From assembly GCA_965228415.1 (NCBI GenBank), contig OZ245814.1:1798001-1862000 (forward strand): DNA of 64,000 bases, given 5' to 3'. Source of the stretch: Agaribacillus sp965228415. Its GTDB lineage: Bacteria; Bacteroidota; Bacteroidia; Cytophagales; Cyclobacteriaceae. The notes beneath the pieces are model-generated. The model was not told the origin of the DNA, ran no database searches, and saw nothing but the letters and a program-made list of their open reading frames with translations. Positions 18,701 to 25,366 of the stretch are shown one piece after another. The number at the start of each line of letters is the position of its first letter. Within the stretch, counting starts at the first letter, position 1. A program made the position numbers and the translations under genes.

Positions 18701-19509
18701 TTGAACGGAAAATTCAGCCAAAGCATCAACGCCCTGATGATGATGAGGCTAACCAAAAAAAATACTAAACCCCCGATTACATTACCCTCAGCAACGAATA
18801 GTTTCAGAACCCGGCTTATCCACAATAGCAGATAAATTAATCCGGCAACAAGAATTAGCAGGACCAGGTATTGGAGCGGTTGATTTAATAATTTGTATTC
18901 TCTACCGTATGCAACCGAAAACAAATATTGGTTTTCTTCAATGGTCACATCATTTCCTATTCCTCTGACATTATAAATCTTTATATCAGGATTGGAAAAC
19001 AGGGTGGTGTTAACACGGGATTGCAGGTATTGATTGTTGATTTTGGAGCGAAAGTAGACAGGCAAGAGGCCATATAGCTCAAATTGCCGGTCATTTACCA
19101 TAACCTTTTTTTTACAGGCAATGTACTGCCCCTTTTCCAGATCGATCAGCTTATAGCTGTATTCACCCTGTAACGCACCGGAAGACGGCACCAACTGGTT
19201 ATTGGACCAAAACACAAGTTCCCGGCCATCGAACAAATAATAAGGATATTTTGTGGTAACTCTCAGGTTCAGGAACCGCATTCCGGGGTTTTCGCCAATC
19301 CGGTTGGCCACTCTGTCCAGGTCCTGTTCCAGAATTTTGATTTCACGAGAGATATTGGCTTTGATGTTGCTGGTGAAATTTGACTCATTTTGCATTCTCA
19401 AGTCAAAAAAAAGCCACAGAGACACGCCTGCTATTAACAGTAAAATAGCATAGAATAAAGCCTTGTCCCTAACTATAATTCTGAAATCCAAGTGATTAAA
19501 TCTATTCAA
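15781..19509 (-). CDS. Large multi-pass sensor histidine kinase (NtrY-like core)
   Basis: The protein has 1242 residues. The N-terminus has a membrane helix (about 15-33), an extracytoplasmic loop to about 210, then a block of eight or so helices (about 212-490). A long sensor region follows, then two helices (about 745-810), a second extracytoplasmic domain and a last helix near 940. HAMP is at about 955-1010, HisKA with VAHEIKNPLTPMKL (phospho-acceptor His near 1033), and HATPase_c with INNLIINGIQAVP, DNGSGIG and FSTKDTGSGIGLAIS. HEIKNPLTP is the NtrY-type H-box. No response regulator is adjacent, so it is an orphan kinase. It is coupled by a one-base overlap to the outer-membrane protein gene. 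Confidence 0.9.
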   Translation of the reverse strand: MNRFNHLDFRIIVRDKALFYAILLLIAGVSLWLFFDLRMQNESNFTSNIKANISREIKILEQDLDRVANRIGENPGMRFLNLRVTTKYPYYLFDGRELVFWSNNQLVPSSGALQGEYSYKLIDLEKGQYIACKKKVMVNDRQFELYGLLPVYFRSKINNQYLQSRVNTTLFSNPDIKIYNVRGIGNDVTIEENQYLFSVAYGREYKLLNQPLQYLVLLILVAGLIYLLLWISRVLKLFVAEGNVIGGLVFFLVSLIIIRALMLWLNFPFNVIAFDIFNSRYFASSNLNPSLGDLCLNAMVFIAGTNFLFQNYFHSKLYIRLIELKGQNRRIISFALIFGSFFLLLGVYELMMNLQKHAQWSIDINESINFSSPLKWISLLIFFIGAVGYFTISHIAFRTFIKLNYPDNKYVMWQLVVSAVLFMSLGLFIKWPFTLLAIVHGLYFFIVYKLFLTRHLVKISYLTFIYLFICVIACSTVGTYTIYKFSKVRNLVEKQNIATQLLTEKDFLGEYLINEAVRKIKDDIFIGITFSNLFSDKESVKHKIKRKHLNNYLDRYDIEIYLFDQRGVPIENNRYIENYYQFREKYAIDNLETEYEDIFQVNSFETDLEKGYVVFIPIYYERFKSIVGHTILRLKLKKVIPNSVYPELLVDQNQSAATIRGAYGYALFKGATLEYTSGIFNARNDFEVADLQKERLYRTGIVNGKTFYLGMKGDGDKIIVVSSDAYPFKNVLANFSFLFLLLVFVILLIMVFYAIKFQLKGTNLNLATKIQLYLNFAFFLPLFAVSITTLSLLNSSYKDQLKNEYYAKAENLSGNISSLLESYFKNLTNKESLSNKLVDIAKFAECDLNLFNVNGKLIASTQPLIYENELLSQYVHPVAVEAVIENRDRLLLDESVGSLEFKNTYYGIKSYETGNVISILSIPFFESESERSKQVIEVLSNIIVTFTFIFIIFLALSYFASRFLTSPLRYIRQKIKKISLSGTNTPMVWNSDDEIGLLVGEYNKMLINLEESKKALARSEKESAWREMAQQVAHEIKNPLTPMKLNLQHLKRTLESNGDKKEGYTNKSINNLLLQIETLNDIATSFSAFATMPIPKNERLELTKVVRDAANLHANDEGINLKIKIDEQPIHVTGDVKLYGRIINNLIINGIQAVPPERIPEITVKLTRLNNKAVIEVKDNGSGIGEDIAKKVFIPNFSTKDTGSGIGLAISKRGIEQTGGSIWFETSMDEGTSFFIELPMVD

Positions 19510-19677
19510 TCCTTAACAAATTTAAGATACTTCGGCATAAGGCTACTACTTTTAATCGAAATTTACTCACATGCCTCAGATTATTAAGAATGTTTAATTC
19601 TTAACCACAATTCGCGCACCAAAAATTCCCGGATGAAAAAAGATTATGAAAGAATCATTGCAGGGCCTCCAAATGGC

Positions 19678-20079
19678 TCAAGACTGTCTCTTTAGGGTTG
19701 TATCTTTCTGCTGGTAATGAACCCCGCCAAACCAATATAAATAAAGCACTCTGGAATATCGAAACATAAATGGCAATAACAGCACAACCACGGCACTTAC
19801 CGTTACCAAATATACCCATAGCTCGGGATCGTCAAACAGATGGTACAGTATGAGGCCAATTGTCAGCAACAGCCCGACTGACATGGCGTAACTAATGTAC
19901 ATAGCGCCAATGAAAAACCCGGGTTCCACCTCATATTTTTGGTGACAGTTGGGACACGTGTCATGCATCTTGCTAAACTTGGCTAAATTAAACGGAGAAA
20001 ACTGAAACATTTCTCCCTCTCTGCACCGGGGGCATTTCGCTTCCAATATCGATGCCACTAAACTTTTATTTGCCGCCAT
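19678..20079 (-). CDS. DUF983 family membrane protein
   Basis: The protein has 133 residues. Two zinc-ribbon-like Cys pairs, CPRCREGEMF (about 17-26) and CPNCHQKYEVEPGFF (about 42-56), precede the signature GAMYISYAMSVG and two membrane helices. This matches DUF983, a family of unknown function often found beside cytochrome oxidase genes. It is the last gene of the oxidase-assembly string and overlaps the preceding 82-residue gene by 14 bases. It is presumably an inner-membrane protein, and a role in oxidase assembly is inferred from position only. Confidence 0.88.
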   Translation of the reverse strand: MAANKSLVASILEAKCPRCREGEMFQFSPFNLAKFSKMHDTCPNCHQKYEVEPGFFIGAMYISYAMSVGLLLTIGLILYHLFDDPELWVYLVTVSAVVVLLLPFMFRYSRVLYLYWFGGVHYQQKDTTLKRQS

Positions 20080-20314
20080 TCCTTTTACTGTTATAAAACC
20101 ACAAAGCTGCGATGATTCCGATTAATAAATAGGGGGTAAAAAACAAATATAATATCCCCGAATTTAGACTACCTGCCAGGGCAGTATCCCCATTACTGGC
20201 GTTATTGGCAACACTTGCCCGGCACATAGCGCATTGCGCATAGCCATTGAGTTGTATCGCCAGCACAACCATCACCAAAACCAATCTCAGCAATATGTTT
20301 TTAAGTTTTTTCAC
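20066..20314 (-). CDS. Small exported CxxC membrane protein of the oxidase cluster
   Basis: The protein has 82 residues. A signal peptide or N-terminal helix (about 8-26, ending GYAQ) is followed at once by CAMCRASVANN, then a loop and one membrane helix (about 53-70) with a basic tail. CAMC just outside the membrane could bind a metal or act in thiol exchange. I recognise no named family. Its start lies 50 bases after the DUF420 gene and it overlaps the DUF983 gene. A TATTTTTG -7-like element (20331-20338) sits upstream. A copper or thiol role in oxidase maturation is speculation from context. Confidence 0.72.
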   Translation of the reverse strand: MKKLKNILLRLVLVMVVLAIQLNGYAQCAMCRASVANNASNGDTALAGSLNSGILYLFFTPYLLIGIIAALWFYNSKRNGGK

Positions 20315-20364
20315 TTGTTTAAGTTATACGCAAAAATAGGCATATATTCTCTAATTAAGTACCA

Positions 20365-20892
20365 TTATTGATAATAAGGACTAATCATTATGTAAACAAT
20401 GACACCTGTGACGGCCACATAAAGCCAAATAGGAAAAGTTATTTTCGCCAACTTTCGGTGTTTGTCAAATTTTTCAGACAAGGCCCTTATATAAGTAAAT
20501 AATACCAGCGGGATGACGACGACAGATAAAAGAATATGAGACGCCAGGATAAAGAGATAGATACTCTTTACCAATCCCTCCCCGCCAAATTTGGTACTGT
20601 CGCTCGTCATGTGATAGGCCACATATAATATCAAGAACAGCGCTGAGAGACAAATATTCACTGTCATTAGTCTTTCATGAAGGGCTCGTTTGCCATTTTT
20701 AATGGCGACTACAGCGATGATCAGTAATACCGCTGTCAGGCCATTGATACTGGCATATATAGGTGGTAAAAAAGACAAGTCAACGCCATCGATTTTGATA
20801 CCAAACAAGGCGGCCACCGCAATTGGAATCAGTATGGATAGCGCGATCACAAGTTTTCGGTATTTCTCCTCTTTATCAACAATAGTTTTCAT
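20365..20892 (-). CDS. DUF420 / CtaM-like cytochrome oxidase assembly protein
   Basis: The protein has 175 residues with five predicted membrane helices. The family motifs ALHERLMTVNICLSALFLILY (split in the first half) and YHMTSDSTKFGG are present, together with His residues at membrane boundaries (ASHILLS, YHMTSD). DUF420 includes YozB/CtaM, which is required for heme-A oxidase maturation in Firmicutes. That link agrees with its position downstream of ctaA, ctaB and the oxidase subunits. Its ATG overlaps the stop of the Sco-like gene (ATGA), indicating coupled translation. Confidence 0.85.
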   Translation of the reverse strand: MKTIVDKEEKYRKLVIALSILIPIAVAALFGIKIDGVDLSFLPPIYASINGLTAVLLIIAVVAIKNGKRALHERLMTVNICLSALFLILYVAYHMTSDSTKFGGEGLVKSIYLFILASHILLSVVVIPLVLFTYIRALSEKFDKHRKLAKITFPIWLYVAVTGVIVYIMISPYYQ

Positions 20893-21533
20893 TTCTGATT
20901 GCTGTTTAAAATTTTAAGTTCAACGATGAGCCGGTCAATGTCGTCATCGTCCAGTCCATTAAAATAGCCTCTGATTTTTCCCTCGTGATCCGCCAGTGCC
21001 AATATGTTGTTGGTGTTAACGCTTGCAGCGTCAAAATCAATGATAAACCCACACCTCGCCAATTGATTGGTATAAACAGGATTGGCGTAACCAATGATCC
21101 AGGCTTTGTTTCCGTTGTTATACTTTTTAGCCAATTCCCTTAATGGTGCTACCGGCTGGCGGGAGTCTTTGGCATGAATGGTCAATACACTTATATTCTC
21201 CTGCGCTTCGAATGATCCCAGCACCCTGGCTAATCCGCTATTCACCCTGTGACCTACCGAATCGCCTGGATTCTGTGTGAAATATACAATGAGCGACTTA
21301 CCGGCAAGGTCGTTACTGCGCGTTACCATTCCTTCATAATCCGGAAAGGAAAAATCCGGAATGCGATGCAATCCCTTTTGAAACTCACAATCTGTAAAGG
21401 CCGTATCGACGCCATCTTCATAATAAACCGGTAAATCAAATTGATTTACCCCAAATACTTTGAGAAAAATAAAGATTAAAACCGGTACGACCAGTATCAT
21501 TCCCAGTATCAATCCTTTCAAGCCTTTATTCAT
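20889..21533 (-). CDS. Sco1/SenC-like protein lacking the copper-binding residues
   Basis: The protein has 214 residues. One N-terminal membrane anchor (about 8-27) precedes a thioredoxin-like domain (IPDFSFPDYEG, SLIVYFTQNP, ISVLTIHAKD, ILALADHEGKIRGYF). In functional Sco proteins the segment after the first strand carries CxxxC, and a His lies before the LVDxxG strand. Here those places read TQNPGDSVGH (86-95) and NTNNILAL, so both Cys and the His are absent. It is placed between the oxidase genes and DUF420 where sco normally sits, so it is a true homolog with altered chemistry, perhaps a scaffold. Confidence 0.8.
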   Translation of the reverse strand: MNKGLKGLILGMILVVPVLIFIFLKVFGVNQFDLPVYYEDGVDTAFTDCEFQKGLHRIPDFSFPDYEGMVTRSNDLAGKSLIVYFTQNPGDSVGHRVNSGLARVLGSFEAQENISVLTIHAKDSRQPVAPLRELAKKYNNGNKAWIIGYANPVYTNQLARCGFIIDFDAASVNTNNILALADHEGKIRGYFNGLDDDDIDRLIVELKILNSNQK

Positions 21534-21553
21534 TATCCTGAGAATTGGGTAGA

Positions 21554-21596
21554 AAAGAAAAAAAGGTTCATGGCAAATCTGAAACCATGAACCTTT
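21554..21596 (-). terminator. Strong intrinsic terminator after cytochrome oxidase subunit IV
   Basis: AAAGGTTCATGG (21562-21573) and CCATGAACCTTT (21585-21596) form a perfect 12-bp stem with an 11-nt loop. On the minus strand the stem runs into seven T residues and TCTTTTC. It lies between subunit IV (stop at 21619) and the Sco-like gene (start at 21533). There is little room for a new promoter, so it probably attenuates read-through into the assembly genes. Confidence 0.85.
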
Positions 21597-21618
21597 GCAT
21601 ATTTTTAAGGAGGTGTAA

Positions 21619-21948
21619 TTACCTTGCCATTAAGATAGAGTCTCCTTCAACAATCAAAGCAATCAGGAGCCATACGACAAAGGCCATGGGGATCAAGACC
21701 GAATAGATCAAAGATTTCACCTCATGCCCCAGGTGCATAAATTCGCCAACAATATAAAAAGCCTTAACAATGGTCATTATAATGAAGGTGACAATTTTTA
21801 TGGTCCTGTATTCCGGTGGCAACAGGAAAGCAACGGCAAACTCACACGCGGTTACAATGCCTAAGATCAAAGCAACCTTCCAGATCTTGCGAATCTTTTC
21901 TTTATCTGGCGGTTGAACTACTACTTCATTGGTTTCTTCGCTATGCAT
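21619..21948 (-). CDS. Cytochrome c oxidase subunit IV (prokaryotic type)
   Basis: With the ATG at 21948 the protein has 109 residues (MHSEETNEVVVQ...). This start is preferred over one at 22008, which would add 20 residues and overlap the subunit III gene by 37 bases. Three membrane helices follow an N-terminal polar stretch, and the family features EFAVAFLLPPEYRT and FMHLGHEVKS are seen. Prokaryotic subunit IV stabilises the CuB site of aa3/bo3 oxidases. It is the last structural gene before the terminator at 21554-21596. Confidence 0.88.
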   Translation of the reverse strand: MHSEETNEVVVQPPDKEKIRKIWKVALILGIVTACEFAVAFLLPPEYRTIKIVTFIIMTIVKAFYIVGEFMHLGHEVKSLIYSVLIPMAFVVWLLIALIVEGDSILMAR

Positions 21949-21971
21949 ATTAGATAAATTTATATCAATGA

Positions 21972-22742
21972 TTAAACAAGATAGAAAAAGGTAAATACAA
22001 ATACCCAAACCAGATCTACAAAGTGCCAGTACAAGCCTACTTTTTCTACCATTTCATAATGTCCTCTTCTATCATAGTAACCGGTGGCGGTACGATAAAA
22101 AATGAGGAAATTTAACAAAACACCACTGGCTACGTGTGTCCCATGAAATCCTGTAATAAAGAAAAACAATGCTGCAAATGGCGGTGGGCCATATTCATTT
22201 ACCGTTAAATTGGCACCATGAATGGTTTTTGTGATCCATTCACCATTTATTAGAAATTTTGCAGCAGTGCCAAAGTCGGTACCGTGAATAAAGTGCGACC
22301 ATTCCCAAGCCTGACAGCCTAAGAAAGTCAAGCCTCCCAGGATGGTCCATAACATCCATTTTTCTACAGCCTTGCGGTCATTCCTATGTCCAGCCTCCAC
22401 AGCCAATACCATGGTAACACTACTAAGGATCAAAATGAAGGTCATAATTCCCACAAAAACCAAAGGCAGTGGAACGCCATGTAAAAATGGTACGGCTTCA
22501 AATACTTTTTCAGGGATAGGCCACCATTCCTGAGAAAAAGTAAAATCATCGGGATGCCCCTCATAGGCGGGATTTCTGAATCTTATCAATCCGTAGGAGA
22601 TTAACAATGCCGAAAATGTAAAGGCATCAGACATCAGAAAAAACCACATCATAAGCTTGCCATAGCTTGCTTTGAAAGGAGATCTGCCGCCTTTCCACAA
22701 ATTGCCAGATGATGTACCAACTACAGTTGCTGTATCAGACAT
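21972..22742 (-). CDS. ctaE: Cytochrome c oxidase subunit III (first copy, 7-helix type)
   Basis: The protein has 256 residues and is hydrophobic, with features of heme-copper oxidase subunit III: MMWFFLMSDAFTFSALLISYG, WEWSHFIHGTDFG, FFITGFHGTHVASGVLLNF and the C-terminal YWHFVDLVWVFVFTFFYL. It is an inner-membrane subunit that does not bind the metal centres but sustains turnover. A second, shorter subunit III-type gene lies immediately upstream (22758), so the operon carries two. Spacing is 15 bases. Confidence 0.92.
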   Translation of the reverse strand: MSDTATVVGTSSGNLWKGGRSPFKASYGKLMMWFFLMSDAFTFSALLISYGLIRFRNPAYEGHPDDFTFSQEWWPIPEKVFEAVPFLHGVPLPLVFVGIMTFILILSSVTMVLAVEAGHRNDRKAVEKWMLWTILGGLTFLGCQAWEWSHFIHGTDFGTAAKFLINGEWITKTIHGANLTVNEYGPPPFAALFFFITGFHGTHVASGVLLNFLIFYRTATGYYDRRGHYEMVEKVGLYWHFVDLVWVFVFTFFYLV

Positions 22743-22757
22743 AAAACTATTTTTTAA

Positions 22758-23351
22758 TTAATGATTCATTAGCAAAAATAAGAACAAATAAATCCAAAGT
22801 CCATCTAAAAAGTGCCAATACGTTGCACACATTTCAATTTGGACCATATTCCTGGAATGCACCTTATATCTAAAGGCCGCTATTAACACGATCACCAAAA
22901 ATACAAGTCCGGTAACCAGGTGGAATCCATGTAATCCCGTAAACACATAAACAAATGAGCCCGCGGGGGTACCGGGATCTGAAAAAATCACATTTTGTGC
23001 TTTCAACTGATCCCAGGACAGGTATTGTCCTATTAAAAAGGCCGCTCCCAGCGCCGTGGTTATTGCCATGGCCACCCTGAGCGTATTTAAATTATCTTTT
23101 TTTGCTGCCCGGTAGGCAATATGCATAGATATACTGCTGATAAAAATGATGATGGTATTTACCCAAAAGATGTCAGGTAAGTTAAAATCCAGCCAGTTAC
23201 CTTCTCCCCGGCGAACTATGTAGGCGCTGGTCATAGCTGCAAAGATCATCACCACGGAAATAATAAATAACCACAAAGCAAACTTTTTGGGATGCATGGA
23301 AAGTGGCTGTACGATGCGATCTCTTGATTCTATTTTATGTTCCATATCCAT
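22758..23351 (-). CDS. Cytochrome c oxidase subunit III-like protein (second copy, 5-helix type)
   Basis: The protein has 197 residues with five membrane helices. It has LWLFIISVVMIFAAMTSAYIV near the N-terminus in two parts, FTGLHGFHLVTG (the family His/Glu region) and the C-terminal ATYWHFLDGLWIYLFLFL. It is shorter than the neighbouring copy and lacks the first two helices, as seen in bacterial bo3/caa3 subunit III. It precedes the longer copy by 15 bases and follows ctaB by 12. Whether both enter one complex or form alternative complexes cannot be told. Confidence 0.88.
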   Translation of the reverse strand: MDMEHKIESRDRIVQPLSMHPKKFALWLFIISVVMIFAAMTSAYIVRRGEGNWLDFNLPDIFWVNTIIIFISSISMHIAYRAAKKDNLNTLRVAMAITTALGAAFLIGQYLSWDQLKAQNVIFSDPGTPAGSFVYVFTGLHGFHLVTGLVFLVIVLIAAFRYKVHSRNMVQIEMCATYWHFLDGLWIYLFLFLLMNH

Positions 23352-23363
23352 ACACTTTATCTC

Positions 23364-24284
23364 CTATATTTTATCCAGCAAATATGCAATTTGAACGATT
23401 GGTAAATACAAGAATGATCCAAACATAATTCTCAATGCGGATTTTCTCGATTCAACTTCGTTTCCAGGCATACAGTTTCTAATCAATTTAAATGTTTGGG
23501 CCAGAAACAAAACCCCACAAATGGTTGCTACAATAGCAGAATTTATTCCGGTCAATCCAAATTTAGCCGGCAATAAGCCCAATGGAATTAAAAACAACGT
23601 ATAAGTCATGATTTGAAACGCCGTCTTCAAATCCTTCCTTCCGGCTCCGGGTAACAGCTTAAACCCAGCTCTTTTGTAATCATCATCAGATACCCAGGCA
23701 ATGGCCCAAAAATGGGGAAACTGCCATATAAACTGAATGCCAAACAATATCAGCGCATAAGCGTCTATAACACCTGTAACTGCCACCCATCCCAACAAAG
23801 GAGGCAATGCTCCGGGAATAGCGCCTACAAAAACAGCAACAGGACCAACTCTTTTCAGTGGTGTATAGACAAAGCTATACAGGATCATGGAAATAAATGA
23901 CAGGAAGGTAGTCAACGGGTTGGTAAATTGGTGGAGGATAGCTAATCCTATGACTCCCAAAATCAGGGAGAGTATCATAGATTCCCTGGTGGATACCTTT
24001 CTTGTCGGCAGCGGTCTTTCCTGTGTTCTGACCATCACGGCGTCCAGGTCCCTTTCAATGATCTGATTGATAATTATGGCAGCGCCGGAAACCAGAAATC
24101 CTCCCAGGCACAACATCGCCAGCACTTGCCAGTCCAGGCTACCCTTAGTTCCCAACACATAACCAAACCCCGACGAAAACGCCACCAAAAATGATAGTCT
24201 GAATTTAACCAGCTCAAAATAAGCCTTTGATTTGATCCTTAAATCCTTCAGGAGGTTAATATGATTCGATGTAGCCGTGATCAT
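23364..24284 (-). CDS. ctaB: Protoheme IX farnesyltransferase (heme O synthase)
   Basis: The protein has 306 residues, a UbiA-type prenyltransferase with about nine membrane helices. It adds farnesyl to heme B to give heme O. The substrate-binding motif reads INQIIERDLDAVMVRT followed by QERPLPTRK (about 71-95), and the second Asp-rich region is WVSDDDYKRAGFKLLPG. Its start overlaps the ctaA stop (ATGA, 24281-24284), so heme O and heme A synthases are translated together. It supplies heme to the oxidase encoded upstream. Confidence 0.95.
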   Translation of the reverse strand: MITATSNHINLLKDLRIKSKAYFELVKFRLSFLVAFSSGFGYVLGTKGSLDWQVLAMLCLGGFLVSGAAIIINQIIERDLDAVMVRTQERPLPTRKVSTRESMILSLILGVIGLAILHQFTNPLTTFLSFISMILYSFVYTPLKRVGPVAVFVGAIPGALPPLLGWVAVTGVIDAYALILFGIQFIWQFPHFWAIAWVSDDDYKRAGFKLLPGAGRKDLKTAFQIMTYTLFLIPLGLLPAKFGLTGINSAIVATICGVLFLAQTFKLIRNCMPGNEVESRKSALRIMFGSFLYLPIVQIAYLLDKI

Positions 24285-25366
24285 GATTTAGCGACCATTT
24301 CAGGGTTAACACGCGTATTTCTTCCCAACTGCAAAAAAAGATAGTATTGTATCCCAATAATAATTAGCGCCACCAACAGGTGCACCGGTTGCAGTATTGC
24401 CGGAATTCCAAAATAAGCCATTAAGGTTCCGGAAAGTATTTCTACCACTACGGCAGCCAGGAGTACTTTTGTCAAAGTATGAAATTTTCCTGGTCTCTCG
24501 GTCATATTTTTAAACAGGTAATAAACCAGATAGACATGCAAGGCTAAAATCAGCCATGAATATGATCGATGGATCAAAAACGGAGCACCGATATTTTCTA
24601 TCCATTTTTCACGCATACCGAAGTCAAATCCTGCCGCAATCACATCAATCGCTTCTCGTACCTGGGTGCCCAATACAATTTGAGTAAACGTTAGAACGAT
24701 ACCCAGTACAAATAATATGTTTAAGGTCTTTAATGAACCGCCCCATGCCAGCCTGTTTTTATTGGTCCCTGTAAAATAAACAAGGTAAATGAGTAAAAAC
24801 ATGATGACCATAGCTAATATCATATGCACGGTAACCATCCAGGGCAACAGGTTGGTAGACACCACAATAGATCCTATCCATCCCTGAAATAGCACCAACA
24901 CAAACGACGCCAATGACAAATAGAATACCCTGGGGCTTTTTTTGCGGTAAGAAAAAGAAGCCACCAACGTTGCAAAAATCAATATGCCTATTATTGCACC
25001 CACTAATCTATTTATGTACTCTGTCCAGGTTTTATATTTATTAAATTCGGCTTCTACAAGAATGGATTTGTCGTTTCTGATCTTATCAGCCAATTCCTCA
25101 AAACCCAATATCTCCAGATAACCTGAAAATTTTTCATTTCTTTTTGCTCTTTTGGCGGCATAGATCTCCCGGTAATTTTCCGGAAGTTCCCTAACATCCG
25201 CCGGGGGAACAATTTGTCCAAAACATTTCGGCCAGTCGGGGCATCCCATTCCTGACCCTGTGCTTCGCACTATCCCTCCCACTAATATTAGAAAGTAAAC
25301 GGCAATTAAGGTTATAAAACTTATTTTTTGAAAGAATGAATAATTATGATTATTCACTTGCTTCAT
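24281..25366 (-). CDS. ctaA: Heme A synthase
   Basis: With the ATG at 25366 the protein has 361 residues (MKQVNNHNYSFFQK). A start at 25405 would overlap ctaD by 56 bases and adds a basic stretch that is not needed. It oxidises heme O to heme A. Eight membrane helices are evident. IVRSTGSGMGCPDWPKC carries the paired cysteines (42 and 48) found in Bacillus-type CtaA. Conserved His residues occur in VTVHMILA, LIHRSYSW, ALHVYLVY and QPVHLLVAL as heme ligands. The start overlaps the ctaD stop by 17 bases, and the stop overlaps ctaB. Confidence 0.92.
   Translation of the reverse strand: MKQVNNHNYSFFQKISFITLIAVYFLILVGGIVRSTGSGMGCPDWPKCFGQIVPPADVRELPENYREIYAAKRAKRNEKFSGYLEILGFEELADKIRNDKSILVEAEFNKYKTWTEYINRLVGAIIGILIFATLVASFSYRKKSPRVFYLSLASFVLVLFQGWIGSIVVSTNLLPWMVTVHMILAMVIMFLLIYLVYFTGTNKNRLAWGGSLKTLNILFVLGIVLTFTQIVLGTQVREAIDVIAAGFDFGMREKWIENIGAPFLIHRSYSWLILALHVYLVYYLFKNMTERPGKFHTLTKVLLAAVVVEILSGTLMAYFGIPAILQPVHLLVALIIIGIQYYLFLQLGRNTRVNPEMVAKS

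Noticed and set aside
19517..19524. TAAATTTG on the minus strand just before the sensor kinase start
   Set aside because: It would place the transcription start within a few bases of the ATG and has no -33 element. A leaderless message is possible but not supported.
19584..19604. Perfect palindrome TTAAGAAT-GTTTA-ATTCTTAA between the kinase and DUF983 genes
   Set aside because: AT-rich arms of eight bases occur often by chance in such intergenic DNA, and no regulator or T-run supports a role.
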